Assembly: GCA_949710005.1 (NCBI GenBank) | Contig: OX453272.1 | Location: forward strand, 23,450,391 to 23,514,390 | Direction of reading: 5' to 3' | Length of the DNA stretch: 64,000 nucleotides | Origin: Ricordea florida | Taxonomy: Eukaryota > Cnidaria > Anthozoa > Corallimorpharia > Ricordeidae | Shown here: positions 54,008 through 64,000 of the stretch, piece after piece | Numbering within the stretch: position 1 is the first letter of the stretch | Layout of the letters: each line of letters starts with the position of its first letter | Translations under genes and position numbers: made by a program | Notes under the pieces: generated by a model | What the model was told of the DNA's origin: nothing | What the model saw: only the letters and a program-made list of their open reading frames with translations | Databases searched by the model: none

Positions 54008-54716
54008 GAACGTGTAGTTTGTTTCTGTGTGTGTTTTTTTTCTCACGCAGCATCTACTTTGCTCTACTACCATGTATTGTGCACTGTTTTACGTTTATCA
54101 ACTTTTACACGAGACAGGGTTGGTGGTCCTCGCTCGAACTTTAATAAACCTTTACAATGCGTATCCCAGAGATTAAAGATAACCAGCATCCCACAAGTCG
54201 GGTTCTTAGATTAAATGTAATTCAGGGACAAGTGTTAACACTTGCAGTAATTATTGTTTAGCTGGCATCTTTGGAACTTGCAAAGTTGTAATCGCTTCTC
54301 TCCCAAGATCTATTCTTTTTTTTTACATTTTTATATGCCGATGTTCCTACCCCTTCCTCCCAACCGCGCCCAACCAGGAACTGCACTAACACCTCCGTTT
54401 CGGAGACGGCACGATATCCGATTCCTACTTATTCTTTAGTCGCGAGATAGTTTGAGACTAGGTGACTAATACAGCTTTTCAGGATTGCCAAAAAAAATGT
54501 CCAGGGAGGAGGGGGTTGCGTGATAAAGAAATTTCAGGGCGCCAGGAGCCCATTAGTGCGCCTACTCGAACCAACGCGACCCACAAAGTTCGAATGTTGG
54601 CTTTCGACGCTGAACGACAGATTTGTGGCGAGTTAATACCGACTAAGATTATTCTTTTTCATTCTCGATGTTTTGTCAAGTACAGAGCAAATTGCATGCA
54701 TTTTAAGCGAAATTTG

Positions 54717-54815
54717 CATTTGTAGAGATTCTATTGTTTAGATATTCGATCGTGATTGGATAATTTGTATGAAAATTTGTTTGGGTGGCCTGCGTTCGAG
54801 TAGTCGCACGGTAAT
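54717..54815 (+). repeat. Dispersed repeat, copy 2
   Basis: Duplication partner of 848-945, slightly closer to the copy at 47990-48088 (shared GGATAATTTG, TTTGGGTGGCCTG). Confidence 0.7.
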
Positions 54816-55287
54816 ACTATTTCACCTCTTATGCAAAACAACACTGTGAAACATGCAGAGTTTGACCACACGCATCACGGGTACTATTTACATAAATGGC
54901 TTGTGCATGGTGCCCTTATACGATTAAAAAGATTGGTGAAATTAAAAAATGCATTTAAGACGAGAATCTTCCAAAAAATTTGATTACATTCGAAGTAGCT
55001 AACAATGTCATTAATTAAAAAAAAATAAAAATCAAAAAAAGGCAGTTAGCCCTACATTAATCGGTCCTCGTTGCAATGTTGAGAATGGTATCTCGCGATT
55101 ACAATTTGTTCGGCGAAAACGAGATCTTGACTTTGCCGAACATGAGCTATATAGCATTTCAAATACGGAATATATTTTTTTTCAATATCGTCAAATTGCC
55201 AATACCGGCTTGTCAATACCCCATCAGGAATAATTATGTCCCGGATGGAGCCTTATTAGATTTATCGATCCTCATTAGTCAGTCAGT

Positions 55288-55547
55288 GATCAGTGAAATA
55301 ACACTGTCTAGCATTACGCACTTATTAAGAAATATCAACTTCTTACAAACCGAGGGCAAAGGTCGTACTGAGGAACATTGGCCGGAGGTCGTGGCAGAAA
55401 CCACCAAGGGACGATACTCTCCTGTGCGGTCTACGTAAGCTCGGCTTAAAAGTAGGTCTTTATTTTGCAAAATGCACGGCCTATGACCGGAAACGGTCCA
55501 TATGATAAAATACCCCGAGAACAGAACGAGTAAAAACCCCGTGATTT
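55288..55547. other. Right-copy-specific insertion of about 260 bp
   Basis: Here the left copy reads straight from AGTCAGTCA to TTTTCCTCAAGAC (1405-1425). The extra sequence includes ACTGAGGAACATTGGCC. No terminal repeats were noted. Confidence 0.7.
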
Positions 55548-56699
55548 TCCTCAAGACTACTTTGCCATATGACATTTGAAGTTAATCATGGAAATAAGTA
55601 TCGCATTGTTCTTCATTAACATTGTATAAGGAATGACTACAACTGAGATTATTGAATAGAAAGGACATACAGTAAGAACCTCTAGCTAGCACTCTTTTTT
55701 CATATCTACACCATATCATAGAAGTTATAGCCAATCAGGAATCAGGAAAGTTGTATATCCGTTGGTATTCCACCTAGCGTGCCAATTATAAACTGCAATA
55801 CTTCTAGTTCATCGCATAAAATAGTTATGCAATGCTTTATAGTAGGATACCATGGAATATCTCTTGGTAAATATATTAACTGATTAAAAGCACGTGTGTA
55901 TACCAAGAAAGGAAAAGTAATCCATATGATTTTTAATTCCCTTTTTTCCCAGTTCGTATGACCACTTTAATCAGTCAATTTAGCGCACTTCACTGTACGG
56001 TAATAGAGCGTTTTCTTCGGTCGCCAAACCGCGTCTGACGGCAATAAACCGTTGGCATGCGTTCCTCGAAAGCCCCGAGAACGTTTTAGGTCCAAAAAGT
56101 CAGTCGTTAATTGCAAAGCACTCATTCTGCAAAGGCTTTTTTACCGCGTCTTTAAGAGCAGAAATTCTTGACTACTGGCAAAGTTTACCACACAACACGG
56201 TGAGTTATTGCTAACGAAAACGTCCCTAAACGTCTCGGGCCTTTCAAGAAACGTGGGCCTGTCAAGGGTCATTAACACGCCGATCGGTTTAATATTCGGG
56301 TGTCAAGCAACCCAGCTGAAATGTTGATGTGCAGAGGAAAAGAAAAGAAGGAACAAGTAGCGAGTATATCTGTAATGTTATAACAATCTTTTTTTTTTAG
56401 CCTATGTTCCAATTTCTGCTTTCGTTTTCACCAATTTAGCACCAAGTTTTCTTAAGGGTGCTCTAAACTGAAACTGCCCTTTGGGGAATTTTAAGATAAT
56501 ACTTCTTCATTCTGAGTTTAGAAATAAAGAAGTCAAGTTTTATTGAATTTCTGTTCAAATCCCAATTCCTGCGTGACAGATGCTCGAACACCAAAACAAT
56601 CCTGTACACATTTTATCATTTCGTGAAAAGGGTAAAAATTGTTATATATATATGCACACTCATCGATGGGACTTGTTAGAATACGAGCACGTTAATTTG

Positions 56700-56799
56700 T
56701 TACCAAACGGAGCACTTCGTCTCAGGGTTCATCGGTGAGCCTTTCGGGCAATTGTAGGCCTTGGCAAATTCATCAAAGTTGGACAAAGAGCCAATAACC
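56700..56799 (-). CDS. M13 peptidase last exon, ends CSVW
   Basis: 100 bp; [20 protein letters not shown] then [12 protein letters not shown] and TAA. The C-terminal CxVW is a hallmark of the family. Confidence 0.96.
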
Positions 56800-59700
56800 C
56801 TGCGAGGAAAGTAAAGAGTGAGAAACCACATAAAACAGATGTTATTTATTAGCGCTATAGTTAAATCCATGGATCAGTTCAACAACGAGAGCACTTTTAC
56901 AAAAGTAACAATAGCAACCACAGGGACACGAAAAACGCACTGAGCAACAAGAAAGACCTAAGCACTCAGAATGCCAGACAGCTGTCTTTGTGATTTCCAT
57001 ATGGTTGTATCTCAAAAATCTCAGACACTTCATGATGCGAGGAAATTACCAGGATCTTAACAGTTGGTTAGAATCTTTCTAGAAGATATCCTTAACTGGA
57101 ACGATTCCTTAAAAATAGAAAAGCACATCTTTTGCAGAATAGTAACCTCCACTGACTTTTCAATGAATAGTCACACTTCAAGGTTTCATTGACATCGCAG
57201 AAACGCACTGAGTAGCAAAACAGAAAGTGCCACAGCACAATAGTCTCGAGCAGTTTCATGTCACCCTGTGTGGTTTCATCACAAAAAGTTAGAACCACAC
57301 TGCATAGTAAAACAAACAGTCCCACGTCACAGTAGCGTTCAGTAGTTTCAAAACAATGGTTTCACTGAATTGTTAAATGTTTCTGGTATTGTGTCGTATT
57401 AAACGTTAAACAGAGCCATGGAGCATCACATTGTACATTCAAATTCAGTTAATCACATTATATACAAGCACAAAGAGTACCTCCATTTGCCAGGGCTATG
57501 CACACCAAAGTCTACTTGTCGGATGGCCGAGGTATTACGATACTTGCTGCACCATATCTTAAAATATAAACGAGTAGTAAAGAAGCCTTAGAGAGGTGTG
57601 AAATCACACTAAGTTATCATAGTTGATGAATTTTGCCAATAAGAAAAGTTTTTCTCGCTGTTCGAACTGAGACTACCGAAGTAATTATTTTGCAAAAAAG
57701 AAGTCAAATAAAGCGTTATCGTGGGGTATTTTAGACACCTCGTCATATCAATCTCAGTCTTTTCTTTTTGTGGATAAGGTGCAAATAACGGAGAACATTT
57801 TTAGTTCGTCCATGCACGTCTTACTGACAAAATTAATTTCGCTTTACGTTGACAACGTTTGACGGCTAATAGAAAAAAAAAAGAATTATTTGACGGCGCA
57901 CGGTCAACCTATAGGCAATGTCAGGAACTGAATACATTATAGCTTTATAAGCGGTGGATTACCTGGGCAAAACCTAAAAAGAAAATCTGTTCGTTGGAGA
58001 AGTTTTTCAATCCAGGAAGAGTTGGTTCTTCATGTCCTCTGGGACTCTTCTTCCAGTTTTGATAAGCCTTGAATGGTGAAAAGTATAAAGTTAAAGATAC
58101 GAATAACATGGAACCTACTATGTATAATGTTAGTAGACAAAAGACTTGAAGGTGCAATGTTCCAGGTGTAAGGGATAATAAATCAAGCACGATGTACAGT
58201 GTTTCATCACGTGTAAAACGCCGAGAAGGGACGGAAAACATGACCCGTAGCAATAAATTTTTGACCAAATTTAAGGTGTTCAAGCTGGTATTGAGTAATT
58301 TATATAGGTTTTTAGGAAAAATGATTTTGAAGAAGGAATAAAAGATGCTAAATAGGTCGTTTTTCATCAGCGCCGGTTGTTCGAAGGCTGATTAGCACTA
58401 AGCCAGGTTTAATTTTTAACCCGAGTTTCATTTCTCCTTGTTAAAAAGCATTTTCTCCGATAACTTTCTCGATTTTGTTTTTCAGAGCATACATTTATAA
58501 ATTGTATTTAAAAAGAATTATATTGAATTTGCGCAATATCTGCATATATCTCATATCTGCATTAAAATTTCGCACTGACCCTGGGTTACGTTAACCTTGC
58601 TTCGAGCAACCCGGCCCAGAAGCTTAAAAACGATCAAGGTCAACCAACCTGAAAAGCTTGTTTGATACCACCATTATCCGCGATATTTTCACCAAGGGTT
58701 TGCTCACCTTTAAGCTGTACAAAAAAAAAAAAAAGAAAAAAAGAAACGAATGTAAGACAGATAGAACTATTAACATGCTCCCAGCAAAGGCGGCCGGTTT
58801 AGTTCAGCTGCTGGTAAAACATCGCACCGGTGGTCGCAAGGTCGTGAGTTCTAATACCGTCCCAGCCCGTTCTCTTTTTAGGCTTAATCTCAATTACTAA
58901 AAATTACGTTCACGTTGCGAGGGTCAATTATTTAATTCGAAGGAAAACAAGTAAAAGAACAAAAAATCAATTAAACCCTAATATAAGCTAAGTGAGACAA
59001 CTAAAAAAAAATAGGTAGTCGAGGACTACTTCTGACTACTGCAATTTACTAATTTTTGTGCTGTGCACTTTATTTTACAGAAAGATTTGTCAGGTCATAA
59101 TGCACCACGTTTTTCAATTTCCAACATTGACTTGAAAAGTCATTGTAGTTAAGATATAAATTTGGTCTCTGAGGTAATTGGGTTTGGTGTGGGTACATGA
59201 TAAAGAAATGCACGAAGCTTGCCCTAGACCCTTCTCCAAAACGCCGAAAATGCAGTGAAAACGTGTTCATCAACAGGCATATTGAAATCGATGTTAAGCC
59301 GGTTTCCGCTCGCACATGTCTAGGATATTTCGCGGGTGAAATACAGTCTACTTTTTAGAGTTTACTTTTCGTCACGTGACCATGCTTGCTCTGCTTTTCA
59401 ACTCACGTGTTTACTCATGCAATTGGATACCATCACGCTGACTCACAGCAAAGTGGCTTCTGTCTTGTGGACAGTAGCCACAAAAACATGAAATGATTAA
59501 AATGAAAACCGTCATCGACAACAGCGAGCAATTTTCAGAAAGAGAAAAATGCAGTTCTTTGATTACGCTACTTAAAGTAAGTTGACAAATTCACGAAATC
59601 CTGGCTTCTTACTGTACCTTAAGGCTTATATGAGAGAGTTAATCACTTTCTTGGAAATATTTAAATTGTAAATAAACGCTCTACATTGCTGACAATTCAT

Positions 59701-62700
59701 CGTTCTCATCTTACTCAAGCTACGTGAAAACAGACACAACAACTCCCATCATTGTTGGAGCTGTTGGTCAGGCAGATCTTGGATGTTGTTGGTAGTGGTG
59801 TGCAAACGGATGCAACAACTTGTTTGAAATATCCCGCACGTGTACGTCGCGTACTATGACGCACGTGCATCTCCATGGAGACCATATTGTAATGCGCGTG
59901 CGTGGCCCCAAAAATGTTGGATGAGTTGTGCAAACGGGTGCAACATTGTTGTGCTACGCTCAGTGATCACGGAATAAAAGAAATTTTCGGAGTTGCTGGC
60001 TGAAAAGTTTGACCACTTTCAAACTTCGCGCAACGACACACAACAACACGCAACAGGGCGTGTAAGCGGACGCAATAGGAAACACCTTACCATGTTGGGA
60101 GTCGTTGCACAGCAATTTTGAGTTCGTTTGAACGGACCTTAAAAATAATTACGTTGTCTAAGATCTTAATATTTTATTTCACGTACACACTTTGATTTGA
60201 CCTTCGCGTTTGTATTAGTCCCTGAAAGCTAATCACTTACTTCGAACGCAGCACGTTCCTTCTCGAAAATCTACCAAGTTGCATTGTAAAGCTTACAAGA
60301 TTAAAACTCAGCATCAACCACCAGGCCTAGGATCACCATGATAAGCAAATGATAAGCAAATGGCTATTGAAGTACGAAAAGAAACTTATAAGAACTATGG
60401 CTTACATTCTTTCCGTGAAAGGTGTAATTAGAGTACTGATGAACGAGGCATTGCGTTTTCTTTTTAAAGGCCGCTATAGATCTATTTGTCCACCATTCCA
60501 TCAAGTTTCCATCCTTGTTGAACAAACGACCTTCGTAAAACGAATACATGTTAGCGGTTTAAAATTTTAACCATAAAATAAACTTTCCACATTAATCAAG
60601 CATGGCGTAGTCACAACTATGGCTGAGGCAACTTGAGGGCAAAAACAAATTATATATGATACATCAAAATTAACTCTCAATCAACCACCCAAATAGCGTA
60701 GCAATCTCTCCACAACCCTTACGAGCGCAAACATTTCGGTTGGATGGGACATACCATATAGAGCCAGAGCAAAGGTCCAGTAAAAGTAATGTAACGATCC
60801 AGTGAAGAAAAACGCATACATGAAACTATGATACAACTTCTCAGGACCAGAGGAATATACTCTGCAGAATAAGAAACGTGAGGCGGACTGACCGTACCGT
60901 TATCATCAAATCCATGGGTGATTTCATGCCCCACCACCATTCCTATTCCACCATAGTTAAGAGCTCTGAAGAAAAAGGAAGATAAAAAAGAAATGAAGAT
61001 TACAGACAGCTCTAAGGATATCAACGTAAGACAATAAAACACGAAGAGGGTGACAACATTCGACCCTACACTACTTTATTATTAGCAAATGTATAAGATG
61101 ATCGTTATAGGTAAAGGCGCACAAAGCAACGAAGACACACACAGCTGGAACTTATTCCGATGCCTTCAGGAAAAAGCCCCCCAAGGGCATCTTTTAGTTT
61201 ACGAAAACTCTCACAAAGAATATCAGAGACTTATGCGTAGGATAATAGAGCATGAAGTTGACAATGTATAGCCTCATAGAATACTTATACAACCAACTGG
61301 ACCTAATAATGAAACCACTTTATTGCATACGGCCATGCCATGCTGATGAGCTGGGATTTTTGCCCACGGTTGGTCAGTGGAATATCCGTGTGCGACTTAA
61401 TTGGTTTTGGTGGTGTAGTGGTTCGTAATATCTCAACCGCGAGAGTCAGTGTCTTATCACATATAAAACGCTGATAGAATATTTGGAAATACGACGTGTA
61501 TCAAATTATCTGTGAAAATTTTGATTGTGTTTGAAAATTCGAGGTGTTTGATATGTGATGAAACCCAGGTATCAAGAGTTTGATACCCTTTCTCGAACGA
61601 AACTAATTAGAGCGATAAAAATGAGCCAAGCTTCATCACATAAAGCTCGTCACGGTGCTTGATTTCATTACTAGGATGCCAGTTAAAATCCCAGTCTGAA
61701 AATGGGCTTGGGTTTTTTTTTTTTTTTTTCCAGTTGGAAAATTGCATTATTGCGCAAGATTGCTCATATAAGGGTTAACAATGACGTCACCGGCGAGCTG
61801 TAGAGACTCAAGTAGAATATTTAACTGCTTTTTCATGGCGGTGAAATGGATGTAGCAAAAATTGTGTTTTATTCGATCTTCAAACAAAATATGACCTTAT
61901 GGGGCCGGAGAATGAAGCTTTAAAAGTCATGACTATAAGCCGTGGTACCAATTGAGCTTTCCCTCCACTTACGGGTAAATTTAACTATCCAGATCCGACT
62001 TAAGTTGCACAACAAGCAACTGCAAGCTCAGCTTGTGGTAGCGTTTGTAGTCATGTCTAAAGCGTGTCGTACATCGTTAACTCTAATTTGCTTTAAGTTA
62101 AAAAACTTCGCCGAGGCAGAAGAAGTCGAAAACAATTCACAAATTGCCGGAGAATACGGCATAAGTGAATCCATGGTCCGGCGCTGGCGACCAGATCAGA
62201 GTGTACCGTTCTCGTCGTCGAAATCAAAACGACGGACATTTTTACTCCCAAGTATCCATAGCATGATAGCGATCGGTACGAGTGGTTCGCAGGTCAAAGA
62301 GCAGGCCAGGTCTTGGTTAATATTCCGTACTTGTTGTTGATCCCAAATATCTTTCGATATTAAACTTGGGATCACGCTGAATGGCATCAAGTGTCACAAT
62401 TGTTTCTCTACCGTCGGAATCAAGGAAGCTGATTGGTCAACATTAATCCGATTTGTAAACAAACCAAAATCCAAATCAGAGTATGACTGAAGACGTAGAT
62501 AGTTTCAAACCAGGAGCGAATCACCCTTCTGATCAAACTTATAATAGCCGGCTCTTTTTAGAGCCACCGCACCAATTAAAGGAAACAAATTCATGTTTAT
62601 CTTACTGTCGGCTTCAAGCAAAACCGTTGTCCGCGTTTAACAGGTTACAAATTTACTGAATGTCTTATTTTTCAAGAAAAAATCTCGGCTACAAGATGAA

Positions 62701-62920
62701 ACCCAATCATCACTGAAATTTCTGTAGAAACGTATGCCGCGTTCACACCAACTAAACTTGTTTAGGTAAAATAGGTTTTGAAATTTTCACAACAGCCTCT
62801 CAAACGATCAAAGTCTAATCTTTACACATAGTGAGAAAAAGAGTCTAACAGTGTTACATTAGAAATGACTTTCAAGTCAGTAAAGAATCTACACGGAGCT
62901 GTTTTGCGCAAAGTGATTTC

Positions 62921-62951
<31 letters not shown>

Positions 62952-63973
62952 AGTTTAAGCTCCGGAGTGAACACAGCATTAGAAATCTTTCTGATAAAAT
63001 CGCTCAGTTTAAACATGACGTCGGCAAGAACTACAGGTGCGAAATACAGTCTGGTAAGTTTTTTTGCCGTATGATACCCAACTTAATCATGAACTGACAC
63101 ATTCAAATTGGTTCGAAGACGTACTATAAAGTGTAGCCCGAGTGAGCGATCCCAGGAGCGTCTAGTTCAGAGATATTTACGCTGTTTTGACACTTTTTTG
63201 TATAAATAAATATGTTTTTTATCACTGATTAGTGACTGGGTCAATTGACTCGGACTCACTCGGCCGGAGTCATTTTTGAGTCAGGCTCGCATTTGACTCG
63301 GTCAGCCGATAAATTTGAACTCATTATATTAAGATCCTTGTACACTTCTACTGAACGCAAATGACACAAATTTGAATGGTTTAATAAAACAGTTTCAAAA
63401 CAATGAACCGTTTGCGTATCAAAGCTTCAAACAGGCAGGCCAGTGTAGGCTTCGAGAGACCATTGTTTACCTTTGTCTTACGCATTATTGATGAGTTCGA
63501 GAAACTGAAACATTTCACCCCTAAAACGTGTTGTCTGCTTACCTTGGAAACCGGTTATCGTAGAATGGCTTTTGCAGAATTCCGGCAGGAAATGCTACGA
63601 TCAAGAACAAAGCAGCAACCACGTTAGAACAAAGCCTAAGTTCAATCTCTTTGAGGCCCTGATGTGATCTCTTTACGACACCTTGTAAACGAACGATAAC
63701 TACACTGTATACTTCTCAGCCGCGCAACATTCACTACCCGTACCCGTGGCTCTTTAAAGACTCTTCCAATATTTTGAGCACTTAAGTAATTTGCTTTTCA
63801 TTGTTCACTCTTACAGTGTGAAGGTCTGCAAGCATTGTCACTGCTGCAAGAAAAGATAAGAAAATGACCTTTTAACCGTACAATCAACTTCCGAATCTCG
63901 GTTACGAGTCTCACCTATTTTATTGTCTGTCGGTGAATAGTACGCGTTGACTGTCGGAGGTGTCATGGACCAC
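56700..63973 (-). CDS. M13 metallopeptidase (neprilysin / endothelin-converting-enzyme-like), 3' part of an intact gene
   Basis: Eight exons in frame on the minus strand: 63973-63915, 63594-63543, 60965-60898, 60530-60406, 58714-58649, 58067-57963, 57557-57481, 56799-56700. They give the last ~220 residues of an M13 zinc endopeptidase. Substrate motif NAYYS is in the first exon, [11 protein letters not shown] in the second, zinc motif HEITH in the third, GENIADNGG (Glu zinc ligand and Asp) in the fifth, LPGL and FFLGFAQ in the sixth, WCSKYR in the seventh, and the family C-terminal CSVW before the stop in the last. All catalytic residues are present and no frame is broken. These are usually type II membrane ectoenzymes that trim peptides. 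The N-terminal exons lie beyond the window. Confidence 0.95.
57481..57557 (-). CDS. M13 peptidase exon with WCSKYR
   Basis: 77 bp; [18 protein letters not shown] then VHSPGKW(R). Acceptor TTAAG, donor GGAG/GTACTC. Confidence 0.95.
57963..58067 (-). CDS. M13 peptidase exon with LPGL...FFLGFAQ
   Basis: 105 bp, 35 codons; [15 protein letters not shown] then [19 protein letters not shown]. Donor CAG/GTAATC. Confidence 0.95.
58649..58714 (-). CDS. M13 peptidase exon with GENIADNGG
   Basis: 66 bp, exactly 22 codons: [19 protein letters not shown] and AFQ; acceptor TACAG, donor CAG/GTTGGT. Confidence 0.95.
58790..58865 (+). repeat. tRNA-like / SINE-head sequence in M13 intron
   Basis: A-box-like GGTTTAGTTCAGCTGCTGG and B-box-like GGTCGTGAGTTCTAA are about 35 bp apart, as in a tRNA gene, but the acceptor ends do not pair well, so a SINE head or tRNA pseudogene is likely. 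In the left copy (4624-4672) the B box is gone and the A-box segment is doubled. Confidence 0.55.
60406..60530 (-). CDS. M13 peptidase exon [14 protein letters not shown]
   Basis: 125 bp. It is open here, with TAC (YSNYT) where the left copy has TAA. Donor AAT/GTAAGC. Confidence 0.93.
60898..60965 (-). CDS. M13 peptidase exon with HEITH zinc site
   Basis: 68 bp, [20 protein letters not shown] and DN; acceptor TTCAG, donor AACG/GTACGG. Confidence 0.95.
62053..62340 (+). pseudogene. Possible pogo/Brinker-type HTH fragment
   Basis: The 95-aa ORF reads [20 protein letters not shown] then [13 protein letters not shown], which fits the helix-turn-helix found at the N terminus of pogo/Tigger transposases and related proteins (…KL..V..AE..NN..AA..F.VSE..VR.W). 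The rest is not recognised and no DDE domain follows. The left duplication copy keeps the ATG (8281) but has stops, and similarity ends inside this ORF. It lies in an M13 intron on the opposite strand. Confidence 0.45.
62341..63542. other. M13 intron, no further gene
   Basis: This is the remainder of the intron between exons 63594-63543 and 60965-60898. It contains repeated GACTCGG/GAGTCA motifs at 63240-63310, otherwise nothing recognised. Confidence 0.5.
63543..63594 (-). CDS. M13 peptidase exon with FPAGILQ motif
   Basis: 52 bp, read as (A)[16 protein letters not shown](R); acceptor TCGTAG, donor CAAG/GTAAGC, phase 2 out. It is absent from the left duplication copy. Confidence 0.93.
63915..63973 (-). 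CDS. M13 peptidase exon with NAYYS motif
   Basis: 59 bp, read as [19 protein letters not shown] between acceptor TTTCAAG and donor ATAG/GTGAGA; phase 1 out. Confidence 0.93.
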
Positions 63974-64000
63974 CTTGAAAGAAATGATAATAGGGTAATA

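Larger units (their letters stand above)
53877..62103. repeat. Segmental duplication, right (parental) copy
   Basis: Position 53877 corresponds to position 1. Similarity runs to about 62103, after which the sequence continues into the remaining exons of the M13 gene. This copy therefore sits in the original context. A segment of about 260 bp near 55288-55547 is absent from the left copy. The left limit cannot be fixed, since the left copy starts at the window edge. Confidence 0.93.

Noticed and set aside
61344-61390. Another CTGATGAG followed by stem-like sequence, possible fifth hammerhead
   Set aside because: No GAAA core or pairing stems follow at the right distance, and the left copy reads CTGATAAG.

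Overview
The window looks like nuclear DNA of an animal, most likely an anthozoan cnidarian such as a stony coral. It is AT-rich. Genes are split by GT-AG introns. It holds a cluster of rhodopsin-type GPCRs, genes joining collagen, Ig and discoidin domains, an M13 (neprilysin/ECE-type) peptidase, and many eukaryotic transposons (Penelope-like elements, non-LTR fragments, a Crypton, a tRNA-derived SINE and several inverted-repeat DNA elements). The species cannot be fixed from sequence alone.

Layout. About 8.3 kb at the left edge (1-8330) is repeated in direct orientation at 53877-62103. Both copies carry the 3' exons of an M13 metallopeptidase on the minus strand. The right copy belongs to an intact gene whose upstream exons continue to the window edge (56700-63973, 5' end outside). 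The left copy lacks the upstream exons and has a nonsense codon, so it is a truncated pseudogene. It is joined at about 8330 to the middle of a GPCR pseudogene. Positions 8331-17140 hold one intact GPCR gene (12377-13360, plus) and three GPCR relics, interrupted by a MITE and a hairpin element.

From 18862 to 51054 lie two tandem minus-strand paralogues, called A and B here. Each has five exons with the same phases. Each encodes a predicted type II membrane protein: short cytoplasmic tail, membrane anchor, convertase-like site, 24 Gly-X-Y triplets, three Ig domains and a discoidin domain. A gives 617 aa and B 610 aa. An intact Crypton tyrosine recombinase (22540-23856, plus) sits inside intron 3 of A, among hairpin repeats. 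The 17 kb between A and B is a transposon graveyard. It holds a 2.56 kb TIR element with 20-bp repeat arrays, a long-TIR element, and two fold-back Penelope-like copies, one of them inside the arm of a further large inverted-repeat element.

The least expected signals are four well-formed hammerhead ribozymes in Penelope-type tails (90-132, 36580-36538 minus, 38189-38231, 53965-54007) and the A/B protein architecture. That architecture resembles colmedin/gliomedin proteins with a discoidin module where the olfactomedin domain would be. All calls come from reading the sequence; no searches were run.
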